Below, one piece after another: positions 25,149 through 34,900 of a DNA stretch of 64,000 nucleotides. Position 1 is the stretch's first letter. Each line of letters opens with the position of its first letter. The stretch lies in assembly GCF_000716785.1 (NCBI RefSeq), contig NZ_JNYY01000016.1, positions 310,001 through 374,000 of the forward strand. Direction: 5' to 3'. Below the pieces are notes generated by a model, which was not told the origin of the DNA, ran no database searches, and saw only the letters and a program-made list of their open reading frames with translations. This stretch comes from Amycolatopsis vancoresmycina. Its GTDB lineage: Bacteria; Actinomycetota; Actinomycetes; Mycobacteriales; Pseudonocardiaceae. Made by a program: the position numbers and the translations under genes.

Positions 25149-25934
25149 TCAGGGCAGCGGCCCGCCCGCGGCGAGTGCGCAGAGTTTCGTGAACTCCTCA
25201 CCGTCCAGGCTCGCTCCGCCGACCAGGGCACCGTCGATGTTCTCGCAGGCGACCAGCTCGCTGATGTTGCCCGATTTGACCGATCCCCCGTAGAGCACCC
25301 GGACGGACGAAGCGACCTCGTCGCCGTACTTCTCCAGGAGGGTCGCCCGGATGGCCTTGCAGACCTCCTCGGCGTCGGCCGACGACGCGACCTTGCCGGT
25401 GCCGATCGCCCAGACCGGCTCGTACGCGACCACCACGCCGGAGACCTGTTCGGCCTTGAGGCCCTTCAGGCCCTCGATCAGCTGCGTCGTGGTGTGGTGG
25501 ATGTGCTCGCCGGCCTCGCGGACCTCGAGCTTCTCCCCGATGCAGAGGATCGGCGTGATGCCGTGCTTGAGCGCGGCCTTGACCTTCTTGTTGACCAGTT
25601 CGTCGGACTCGGCGTGGTATTCGCGCCGCTCCGAGTGCCCGACCGTGACGAACTTGCAGCCCAGCTTGGCCAGCATCGGCCCCGAGATATCGCCGGTGTA
25701 CGCGCCCGAATCCTGCGGCGCCACGTCCTGCGCGCCGTAGGTCAGGGACAGCTTGTCGCCGTCGACCAGGGTCTGCACGCTGCGGATGTCGGTGAACGGC
25801 GGCAGCACCGCCACGTCGACCTTCGCGTAGTACTTCTCCGGCAGCGCGAAGGCGATCTTCTGGACCAGCGCGATCGCCTCGAGGTGGTTCTGGTTCATCT
25901 TCCAGTTGCCGGCGATGAACGGCTTGCGTGCCAC
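25149..25934 (-). CDS. tpiA: Triosephosphate isomerase
   Basis: Interconverts dihydroxyacetone phosphate and glyceraldehyde 3-phosphate; 261 residues, normal length. The catalytic residues are in place: Lys in AGNWKMN, His in VTVGHSERRE, Glu in VAYEPVWAIGTG, and the phosphate-binding VLYGGSVK. GTG 25934 shares one base with the pgk stop (TAGTG), so the two are tightly coupled. Third gene of gap-pgk-tpiA. Confidence 0.97.
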   Translation of the reverse strand: MARKPFIAGNWKMNQNHLEAIALVQKIAFALPEKYYAKVDVAVLPPFTDIRSVQTLVDGDKLSLTYGAQDVAPQDSGAYTGDISGPMLAKLGCKFVTVGHSERREYHAESDELVNKKVKAALKHGITPILCIGEKLEVREAGEHIHHTTTQLIEGLKGLKAEQVSGVVVAYEPVWAIGTGKVASSADAEEVCKAIRATLLEKYGDEVASSVRVLYGGSVKSGNISELVACENIDGALVGGASLDGEEFTKLCALAAGGPLP

Positions 25935-27148
25935 TAGTTCTTCTCCTCCAGGGCCGTCACGCCCGGCAGTTCCTTGCCCTCGAGGTACTCCAGCGAGGCC
26001 CCGCCGCCGGTGGAGATGTGCGAGAAGCCGTCCTCGGGCAGGCCCAGCTGCCGCACCGCGGCCGCCGAGTCGCCGCCGCCGACCACGGTGAACGCGTCGC
26101 TCTTCACCAGCGCCTCGGCCACCGCACGCGTGCCGCCCGAGAACGCCTCGAACTCGAACACGCCCATCGGGCCGTTCCAGAACACCGTCTGCGCGTCGGC
26201 CAGCTTGCCCGCGAACAGCTCGCGGCTGCGCGGGCCGATGTCGAGGCCCTGGCGGTCGGCCGGGATGGCGGTGGCGTCGACGGCTTCGTGCTCGGCGTCG
26301 GCCGAGAACTCCGTCGCCGCCAGCACGTCGACCGGCAGCACCAGTTCGACGCCGCGCTTCTCGGCCTCGGCGAGGAAGCCCTTGACCTGGTCGAGCTGGT
26401 CTTCCTGCAGCAGCGACTGGCCGACCTCGTGGCCCTGGGCCTTGAGGAAGGTGTACGCCATGCCGCCGCCGACGAGCAGCCGGTCGACCTTCGTCAGCAG
26501 GTTCGCGATGACGCCGAGCTTGTCGGACACCTTCGCGCCGCCGAGCACGACCACGTACGGCCGCTTCACGTCGTCGGTCAGCTTCTTCAGCACGTCCAGC
26601 TCGGCCAGCACCAGGCCGCCCGCGTACGCCGGGAGCACCGAAGCGACCTCGTAGACCGAGGCCTGCTTGCGGTGCACGACGCCGAAGCCGTCGGAGACGA
26701 ACGCGCCGCCCGGGACCAGCGCGCCGAGCTCGGCGGCCAGTTCGGAGCGGTCCACGGCGTCCTTGCTGGTCTCGCGCGCGTCGAAGCGCACGTTCTCCAG
26801 CAGGACGACACCGCCGTCGGCGAGGCCGCCGGTCAGCGCCTTCGCGGACTCCCCGACCAGGTCACCGGCCAGGGCGACCTCGGCGCCGAGCAGCTCCGAC
26901 AGCCGCTTCGCGACGGGCGCGAGGGTGTACTTCGGGTCCGGCTCGCCCTTCGGGCGGCCGAGGTGCGCGGTGACGACGACCTTCGCGCCCGCGTCGGCGA
27001 GCTTCTTGATCGTCGGCAGCGCGGCGCGGACCCGGCCGTCGTCGGTGATGCGGTCCCCGTCGAGCGGGACGTTCAGGTCGGACCGCACGAGCACGTACCG
27101 GCCCTGAACGCCCTCGCCCAGCAGGTCGTCGAGGTTCTTGACGCTCAT
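25934..27148 (-). CDS. pgk: Phosphoglycerate kinase
   Basis: Transfers phosphate from 1,3-bisphosphoglycerate to ADP; 404 residues. Family segments are VLVRSDLNVPLDGDRITDDG, VVTAHLGRPKGEPD, VVLGGAKVSDKLGVI and the C-terminal nucleotide loop VVGGGDSAAAVRQLG with HISTGGGASLEYLEG. ATG 27148 is 5 bases after the gap stop. It overlaps tpiA by one base. Confidence 0.97.
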   Translation of the reverse strand: MSVKNLDDLLGEGVQGRYVLVRSDLNVPLDGDRITDDGRVRAALPTIKKLADAGAKVVVTAHLGRPKGEPDPKYTLAPVAKRLSELLGAEVALAGDLVGESAKALTGGLADGGVVLLENVRFDARETSKDAVDRSELAAELGALVPGGAFVSDGFGVVHRKQASVYEVASVLPAYAGGLVLAELDVLKKLTDDVKRPYVVVLGGAKVSDKLGVIANLLTKVDRLLVGGGMAYTFLKAQGHEVGQSLLQEDQLDQVKGFLAEAEKRGVELVLPVDVLAATEFSADAEHEAVDATAIPADRQGLDIGPRSRELFAGKLADAQTVFWNGPMGVFEFEAFSGGTRAVAEALVKSDAFTVVGGGDSAAAVRQLGLPEDGFSHISTGGGASLEYLEGKELPGVTALEEKN

Positions 27149-27153
27149 CGGGT

Positions 27154-28158
<1,005 letters not shown>

Positions 28159-28567
28159 TGCTGCCACTCCTCTGAGGATCGGCCGGCACCCCGGCCGTGA
28201 CTTGCGGGCTCGCGGCCACCCTAGCGTGCGGGCATGCGCGTCCCTGACTGCCCTGACGAGACTTCCACCACTTGGCGAACGGGTCAAGAATCGATTAAGA
28301 ACCGACTCCGCTCCGGAGCGTTCCGGCCGGGTGGACCACGGCGGACCACCGCACGCCGCCGGTCCAGCCGCCGGGACCGGTTCCGGCTGATCAAACCGGG
28401 TGCACGGCGACCCGCGAGCGGAGTCGTGGCAGCCCTGAGCCAGGACCTTGACCGATTCAGCCCGCAAGCGCTTCCCGAGGGGTGCCGGAGCGGCCCGCGC
28501 GACGGCACGTGAGGTCGGTGACTCGACCGATCCAGCGACCTCTCGCGGACGGTCCCCCCGATCGGGC
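28159..28567. other. 409-base gap, promoter side of gap operon
   Basis: No gene seen. The left 100 bases must hold the gap promoter (minus strand). The rest is GC-rich, with short inverted segments around 28330-28390 (CCGG-rich) but no convincing open frame, tRNA or terminator. It marks the left border of the accessory region. Confidence 0.5.
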
Positions 28568-29749
28568 TCATCCGGCCAGCTCCCGTTCCAGCGGGGTGCG
28601 GAACCGCGGTACCGCGCGCACGTCGCCGAACCAGGCCGCGCACTTCTCCGCCGCCGCCTCGATCGCCGCGGCGGCCTCGGCGCCCACGTCCTCCAGCAGC
28701 CGGAACACCACCTCGCCGGTGGCCCGCTGGGCCCAGCCGCCGACCACCCTCCCGGACGCCCAGACCGTCGGGCCGACGTTGCCGCTGCGGTCGAACAGGG
28801 CCGCCCGGTGGGGGCCGAGGAACCAGTCGCGGTCCTGCCAGCCCATCGGGGTCGGGTCCAGCGCCGGGAGGAACGCCACCCACGGCGGTGGCGACGGCAC
28901 CGGATCGACGTCGTCCGCCAGGACCACCCCCGGCGCGCCGCCGAGGTCGACCTCCACGGGCGACAGCGCCGCCAGCGCCTTCTTCGTCTGGCCCGCCGTC
29001 CAGCCCGTCCACCACCGCAGGTCGGTGACCGGGGCCGGGCCGTACGCCCGCAGCCAGCGCCGGGCCAGCTCGGCCCGGGCCGCCTCCGGCTCCCACGCGC
29101 GCAGCCCGCCCGGCACCCATTCGTCCAGGACCTGCCAGACGTACTGCGTGCTGGTCCAGCCGCCGCGGGGCCGGCCCCGTGCGATGCGGCCGCCCGCGGC
29201 CAGCAGGAACAGCACGCGGCTCGTCACGTTGCCGATCGCCTCGTACGGTTTGCCCGCCGCCATCAGCAGCTGCTGGCGCAGGCGGGGCTCGTCCTCGCTC
29301 AGCTGCTGCGCGGTCGCCGAACCGCGGGCGCGCAGGGCCGCCTCGGCCGACGCCTCGACGTCCTTCAGCCACGCGGCCGGCTCGGGGACGTTCTCCGGGT
29401 ACCCCTGCTGCCCGAGGTGCTGTTCGAGCAGTTTCCGCTGCTTCACGAGGATGTCCGCCGAACAGCCGGCCTGCACCAGGGCCGCGGTCTCCAGGTCCGT
29501 CACGAACACCGTGCGGCGCATGCCCAGCAGCCGCAGCAGCGAACGCTCGTCGTACAGCGCCCGCTCGACCTCGGCCACCGCGGGGCCGGCGAGCCGCGCC
29601 GACGCCGAGAGGTGGACGGTCGCCGGGTCGGTCGCGTGCAGCGCGACGACCCCGGCGACGGCGTCGGTCACCGAGGCCGCGGGCGCGGCCAGGTGGTGCC
29701 GGACGGCGAGGCGGGCCCGGCGCTGGTCGGTGCTGATCTTCGGAGGCAC
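28568..29749 (-). CDS. Winged-helix DNA-binding protein (HTH_42 / YcaQ-like)
   Basis: 393-residue protein of the winged-helix family that includes the crosslink-repair glycosylase YcaQ/AlkX and many uncharacterised actinobacterial members. Typical features are the N-terminal DQRRARLAVRHHL, HATDPATVHLSASAR, LYDERSLLRLLGMRRTVFV and the C-terminal PALDPTPMGWQDRDWFL followed by LFDRSGNVGPTVW. The catalytic Gln-x-Gln region of true YcaQ is not obvious, so glycosylase activity is uncertain. It is a stand-alone gene divergent from lysE. Confidence 0.8.
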   Translation of the reverse strand: MPPKISTDQRRARLAVRHHLAAPAASVTDAVAGVVALHATDPATVHLSASARLAGPAVAEVERALYDERSLLRLLGMRRTVFVTDLETAALVQAGCSADILVKQRKLLEQHLGQQGYPENVPEPAAWLKDVEASAEAALRARGSATAQQLSEDEPRLRQQLLMAAGKPYEAIGNVTSRVLFLLAAGGRIARGRPRGGWTSTQYVWQVLDEWVPGGLRAWEPEAARAELARRWLRAYGPAPVTDLRWWTGWTAGQTKKALAALSPVEVDLGGAPGVVLADDVDPVPSPPPWVAFLPALDPTPMGWQDRDWFLGPHRAALFDRSGNVGPTVWASGRVVGGWAQRATGEVVFRLLEDVGAEAAAAIEAAAEKCAAWFGDVRAVPRFRTPLERELAG

Positions 29750-29820
29750 CCGCTTTTCCTACCACCCGCCACCGACAAAACCGCCTGTCGTCGCGGCCGG
29801 CCAGGCGATAGCCTCGCGGC

Positions 29821-30465
29821 ATGGTCTCCGGTGCGCACCTCGCGGCGTTCGCCGCGCTGACGTTCCTCATGGTCGTCGTCCCCGGGCCGAGCGTACTGTT
29901 CACGATCAGCCGCGCGCTCACGGTCGGGCGGCGCGACGCCCTGCTGACCGTCCTCGGCAACGCCACGGGCGTGTACACGCAGGTGGTCGCGGTGGCGTTC
30001 GGGCTCGGCGCGCTCGTGACGACGTCGGCGGCGGTGTTCACCGCGATCAAGGTGGCCGGCGCGCTCTACCTGGTGTACCTGGGGATCCAGGCGGTCCGCC
30101 ACCGCCGGAAGCTGACCGACGCGATGGCCGCGAAGGTGCGCGCGACGCCCGGGCGCGTGCTGACCGTGCTGCGCGACGGCTTCGTCGTCGGCTTCGCGAA
30201 CCCGAAGTCGATCGTGTTCCTGGCGGCGCTGCTGCCGCAGTTCGTCGACCCCGCCGCCGGGTCCGTCCCCGCCCAGATGCTGGTCCTCGGCCTGTGCCTG
30301 CCCGCCATCGCGCTGGCCACCGACAGCGCGTGGGCGCTGGTCGCCGGCACCGCCCGCGCGTGGTTCGCCCGCTCGCCGAAGCGCCTCGAGATGGTCGGCG
30401 GCACCGGCGGCCTCGTCATGATCGGCCTGGGCACCGGCCTGGCCTTCACCGGCCGGGGTGACTGA
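29821..30465 (+). CDS. LysE-family amino-acid exporter
   Basis: 214-residue membrane translocator of the LysE/RhtB group. Six hydrophobic segments are visible, with the family opening FLMVVVPGPSVLFTISRAL and the central GFVVGFANPKSIVFLAALLPQF. It exports an amino acid or related metabolite; the substrate is unknown. The 3' end overlaps the convergent ArsR-type gene by 20 bases. Confidence 0.9.
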   Translation: MVSGAHLAAFAALTFLMVVVPGPSVLFTISRALTVGRRDALLTVLGNATGVYTQVVAVAFGLGALVTTSAAVFTAIKVAGALYLVYLGIQAVRHRRKLTDAMAAKVRATPGRVLTVLRDGFVVGFANPKSIVFLAALLPQFVDPAAGSVPAQMLVLGLCLPAIALATDSAWALVAGTARAWFARSPKRLEMVGGTGGLVMIGLGTGLAFTGRGD

Positions 30466-30790
30466 GCACCAGGTCGAGCAACCCCGGGAACGCGGCGTCG
30501 AATTCGGGACGGCGCAAGCGGTTCAGCCGCCGCGGGCCTTCGTCGCGCTGTTCGATCAGGCCCGCCGCGCGCAGCACGGCGAAGTGGTGGCTGCGGGTCG
30601 CCTTGGCCACCGGCAGGTCGAACGTCCCGCACGCCTTCGTCCACTCCGGCACGGCCGCCAGCTCGCGCAGGATTTCGCGGCGCACCGGATCGGCGACGGC
30701 GGCCAAGGCGTCCTGCAGCGTGACCTCCGCCGGCCGGACGTGGGTGAGCCCGCGGGCCCGCGCGGTGTTCGATGACTGTCGTACACTCAT
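30446..30790 (-). CDS. ArsR-type winged-helix regulator
   Basis: 114-residue regulator. The winged helix spans about residues 22-95: LAAVADPVRREILRELA, then LPVAKATRSHHFAVLRAAGLIEQRDEG. The sensor cysteines of metal-binding ArsR proteins are absent, except one in WTKACGTF, so it is likely a non-metal sensor. ATG 30790 has GGAGG 8 bases upstream; ATG 30805 is an alternative. It is divergent from the SnoaL-like pseudogene, with a 10-bp inverted repeat between them. Confidence 0.88.
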   Translation of the reverse strand: MSVRQSSNTARARGLTHVRPAEVTLQDALAAVADPVRREILRELAAVPEWTKACGTFDLPVAKATRSHHFAVLRAAGLIEQRDEGPRRLNRLRRPEFDAAFPGLLDLVLSHPGR

Positions 30791-30812
30791 CAGGTCGACC
30801 TCCATCGAACAC
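30765..30812. promoter_or_regulatory. Wide 10-bp inverted repeat at ArsR start
   Basis: GTGTTCGATG (30765-30774) and CATCGAACAC (30803-30812) are perfect 10-bp arms 28 bases apart. They enclose the ArsR start codon on one strand and precede the ribosome site of the SnoaL-like frame on the other. Candidate site for autoregulation. Confidence 0.5.
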
Positions 30813-30825
30813 TCTAGGAGCAGCC

Positions 30826-31105
30826 GTGCCGCGACACCTCGACGCCACCTTCGGCCCGGACGCGCGCAACCGGCTCGCCGAAGCCACCGAACCCGGCCGC
30901 GAAGGCGCACTGGCCGCCCTCGAATCCTTCTACTACGCCTTCAACCAGCGCGATCTCGCCGTGTTCCGCCGCGTCTGGACGACCGATCCCCCGGACGACC
31001 CGGTTCTCCGCCTACGAAGCGGGTCGTTGGGTGCAGGTCCACCACCACGGCAGCATCGACGACGCCGCCGAGCTGGCCGCCTACCAGCGGGCGATCCGCG
31101 GTTAG
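30826..31105 (+). pseudogene. SnoaL/NTF2-like protein, internally deleted and frameshifted
   Basis: GTG 30826 with an AGGAG ribosome site opens a frame starting PRHLDATFG and containing LAALESFYYAFNQRDLAVF, the usual start of NTF2-fold ketosteroid-isomerase-like proteins. It runs to VWTTDP near 30990. About 15 bases later the C-terminal part of the same family (FSAYEAGRWVQVHHHGSID, ending AYQRAIRG and TAG 31105) resumes in the next frame. The central 60-70 residues of the fold are missing. Thus this is an internal deletion with a frame change, not a simple sequencing slip. Its regulator remains next to it. Confidence 0.75.
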
Positions 31106-31887
31106 GCCAGCGCCTTCACCAGCTCCGGCCACCACTCCCGCGGCAGCCCGCCGAGCGGGACGACGACCTGGTCGGCACCGGCGGCCCGGTACTCCCGCAG
31201 GCGCGCGGCGACCCCGTCGAAGTCACCCCACACGGTGAGGGCGTCGACCAGCCGGTCCGACCGGTCCGCGATGTCCGCGTCGGTGAAGCCCATCCGCCGG
31301 AAGTTGGCCGCGTAGCCCGGCATCCCGGCCAGGAACCCCAGCGAACCGCCGCGCACCACCTCACGCACGCGAGCCACGTCGGTCTCCGCGACGACGTTGA
31401 GCAGCACCGCGAGCTGCCGGTCAGCGCCCAGGATCTCCCGGGCCGAAGCGACGTAGTCCGTCGTCACCAGGTACGGGTACGCGCCCGATGCGCGGTCCCG
31501 CGCCAGCTCCAGCATCCGCGGGCCGAGCGCGGACAGGATCCGCGCGGACCGCGGGACGACGTCCTCGATCTCGTCGAGGTAGTCGCCGAGCGTGGCCAGC
31601 GGACGCGCCCCGTGCGCCCCGCCCAGGCCGACGACGAACCGCCCGGCGGGCAGGTCCGCGTAGGCCGCGGTCACGGCCGCCGACGGCACCCGGTCCACCG
31701 ACAGGATCCCGCTCGCCACCTGGATCCGCGAGGTGCGCCGGACGACCTCGGTGATCTGCGGCAGGTTGTTGCCCTGCCCGCCGGCCAGCCAGAGCGTGTC
31801 GTAACCCAGCTCCTCCAGCTCGGCCGCCACGTCCGTGCCGGTGTCCAGTGCGCTGTGCGTGGCCCCCAGCGGCCCGAGTTTCGTCAT
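31102..31887 (-). CDS. F420-dependent LLM-class oxidoreductase
   Basis: Luciferase-like TIM-barrel oxidoreductase using coenzyme F420, about 261 residues from ATG 31887 (266 from GTG 31902). Family features are ELEELGYDTLWLAGGQGNN, IQVASGILSVDRVPSA, LPAGRFVVGLGGAHGARP and YRAAGADQVVVPLGG at the end. It belongs to the sub-group of short actinobacterial LLM proteins; the substrate is unknown. The stop overlaps the end of the SnoaL-like pseudogene by 4 bases. Confidence 0.85.
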   Translation of the reverse strand: MTKLGPLGATHSALDTGTDVAAELEELGYDTLWLAGGQGNNLPQITEVVRRTSRIQVASGILSVDRVPSAAVTAAYADLPAGRFVVGLGGAHGARPLATLGDYLDEIEDVVPRSARILSALGPRMLELARDRASGAYPYLVTTDYVASAREILGADRQLAVLLNVVAETDVARVREVVRGGSLGFLAGMPGYAANFRRMGFTDADIADRSDRLVDALTVWGDFDGVAARLREYRAAGADQVVVPLGGLPREWWPELVKALA

Positions 31888-31924
31888 GCGCCCGGCAACC
31901 ACGGGGCCCGGGAAGATGTTCCCG

Positions 31925-34900
31925 TCAGGCCGGTTGTTCGTCCTCAGCGGAATCGGCAGGATCTTCGGCCCGCGTGAACATCCGGGTCGCCGACAGCCGC
32001 GCGACGCCGTCCGGTTCGCCCAGGTCCTCCAGGGAGTTGCGGATCGTCGAGTCCACCGACAGGTACTTGCGGCCCGCGCGCAGGTCGGCGTCGTTGCGCA
32101 GCCGCACGATGAGCGGGAACTCCGCCAGCGCGCCCGCGTCGAACAGGCCCGTCGTGTAGATCAGCTGCACGCCCAGCGCCTCGGCCACCGCCCGCTGCAG
32201 TTCCAGGAGGTACCCGGCCGACGCGCGGCCGATCGGGTTGTCCAGGAACAGCACGCCGGAATGCCGGTTGCGGACCTTGCCGCGGTTGTTGGCCCGCAAC
32301 GCGGCGAGCGTGCAGTACAGGATGATCGCCGCGGTCAGCTGCTGGCCGCCCGAAAACACGTCGCGGATCTCCGAGACGCGCTGGCGTTCGGTGCGCAGCA
32401 CCGAGTCCGGCTTGAGCATGTCGACGCGGAAGCCCTTGGGCGCCGCGGCCCGGACCCCGCGCAGCACCAGGGAAAGCCCGTCGCGCTTGACGTCCCGGCC
32501 GTCGGCCGTCTTGCCCACCGCGGCTTCGTCGACGACCTCGCCGAGCTTCTCCGTCAGCGCGTTGTCCTCCAGCTCGGTGAAGCGGATGCGGAGGAACTCC
32601 TGCCCGGACCAGTCGCCGAGGCCGTCCGGCAGCCGCGAGACGCGCTGGGCCGACCGCAGCGTCCGGAGTGCACCGTCGACCATGCCCTGCAGGCGGGTGA
32701 TGATGCCGCCGCGGTGCCGGTCGATCTGGGCGAGGTCGTCGGTGAGCGACCGCAGCCGCGGCCGCAGCGCCTCGGCCCACTCGGCGGCGTGCGCGGGCAG
32801 CTGGTCGCGCTTGACCGAGATGACCTGCTGCCGCACCGGCGTGCTCAGCTTCTCGAACCGCTTCTCCGTCGCGTACTGCGCGAGCTGGTCCGCGGCCGCG
32901 CGCACCCGCCGGTCGCCGGTGTCGGCGGCTTCCTGGGCCTCGTTGAAGGTCGCGTTCAGCCGCGCGTGCTGGGCGCGCGCGGTCTCGACGTCGCCGTCGT
33001 AGGCGGCCGCGTCGGCGTCGGTGACCAGGTGCCCCATCGACTCGGCGAGCAGCGAGAAGCCCGAGGCGGAACTGCGCGCGGACTCCAGGGTGGCTTCCGC
33101 CGCGGCCCGGCGCTCCTGCAGCTCTTCCCACTTGCGCGCGGCCGCGGACGCTTCCAGCCCGGCCGCGTCGATCAGCTCCAGGCCGTGCTCGATGTCCCGG
33201 GGCTTCTCGCCGGTGACACCGTTCTGCAGCGGCAGCGCGTCCAGCTCCGCACGCCGGGTCGAAACGAGCCCGATCGCTTCGGTGCGTTCGTCCTCCAGGC
33301 CGTCGACGACGCGGCGGGCGCGCGCCAACGCGGCCGCGCGGGCCGACGCGTCGGAGCCGTCGGGCGTCTCCAGGAGCTCGGCGGCCCGGGCCCGGACGGC
33401 CTCGTCCAGTGACTCGACGGCCGAGCCCGCGGCGGCTTCGGCGGACTCGGCCTGTTCCAGCTCGCTCCGCAGGTCGCTGCCGACCTCCACCTTCGCGTAG
33501 GCGTCGGACGCCGACGCGTACGTCCGGCGCAGCGCGTCGACCGGCTCCGACGGCGCCGGGCCGTCGGTGGCGTCGGCCGCTCCGGGCACTTCGGCGAGTT
33601 CGGCGCGCGCGGTGGTCGCGGTCCGCCGGTGGCCGTCGGCGGTGCGCTGCTCCTCCCCCGCCTGCTCGCGCAGCCGCGCGGCCTTGCCCGCCGCGTCGGA
33701 CGCCTGCAGGTCGGCCCGCTCGGCGATCTCGGTGGCGCGTTCGGCTTCTTCGGTCCACTCGGCGATCCGCGCGCTGCGGACGCCCAGCTCACCGAGCCGC
33801 CGCGCCTTCTCCTCGGCCTCGGCGGCGGCCGCGCGCAGCTCCGGGACGCGCTCGCGCAGCGACGCGGCTTTCTCGCTCAAGCGCGCGAACTCCGCGTCGG
33901 CCTGTTCCAACGCGGTCCGGGCGGTCTCGCGCGCGGTCCGGGCGGCCTGGGCCTGCTCGGCGAGGGTGGCGATCGCGCCCGGCGGGTAGTCCTCGCGCCA
34001 CGTCGTGAGCTTCCACGTCAAGGCGCCGTCGGCGGACAGCTTGGCGGACAACGCTTCGAGGCGCCGCTGCCGCTCGGTGTGCCGCCGCGCGACGGCTTCC
34101 CGCTCGGCGTCGGCGGCTTCTTCGTCGTACATCGCGGGGTTCGGCGGGACGAGGAACTCGACGCCGGGCGCGGACGGGGTCTCGGCCTGCAGTGCCTCGG
34201 TCGTCCCGACGGCGATGATCGCGCTCGGCAGCAGCCGCCGCTGGGTCAGCACCTCACGCGCGCGATCGGCGTGCGCGGCGTCGTTCAGCAACACGCCGGA
34301 CACCAGCTGCGGCAGGCTTTCCAGCACCTCGGCCCGCCGGGAAGCGTCCAGTTTGGACAGATAGCGCCAGCCGGACCATGCGGTGATCCCGGCCTCTTCC
34401 AGTGCACCGAGCGCGGCCTGGACGTCCTCCGGCGGTGGCAGGAGACCGCCGGACCCCAGCGCGGCCAGTGCCCGCTCGTCGGCGGCCTCCTCCATCCGCA
34501 GCGCGGTCTGCTCCTTCTCGACGGCCGCGCTCGCCTCACGCAGCCGTTCCAGCAGGACCGGGAGGTCGCTTTCCAGGCTGACGTCGTCCGCGCCGAGCAG
34601 CTCGACCAGGCGGCTTTCGGCGGCGAGGGCGTCGGTCCGGCGGTGGGCGCGGTCCAGGTCCTCGGTGGCGCGTTCGAGGCGGTCCTGGGTGGTGCCCGCG
34701 AGCTGGTGGGCCTCGTTCACGGCCCGTTGCGCCGCTTGGAGATCCGCGCCGACGCGGTCCAGTTCCTGTTCGCGCCGGGCCAGGTCCGCGGCGGCCTGCT
34801 CGGCCGCCGAACGCGCGGTCCGGGACGCTTCGGCGACGTCGGCGCCCGAAGGCAGCAACCCGGCGCGTACCGCGGCCTGGACCTCTTCGCGCAGCTCCGC

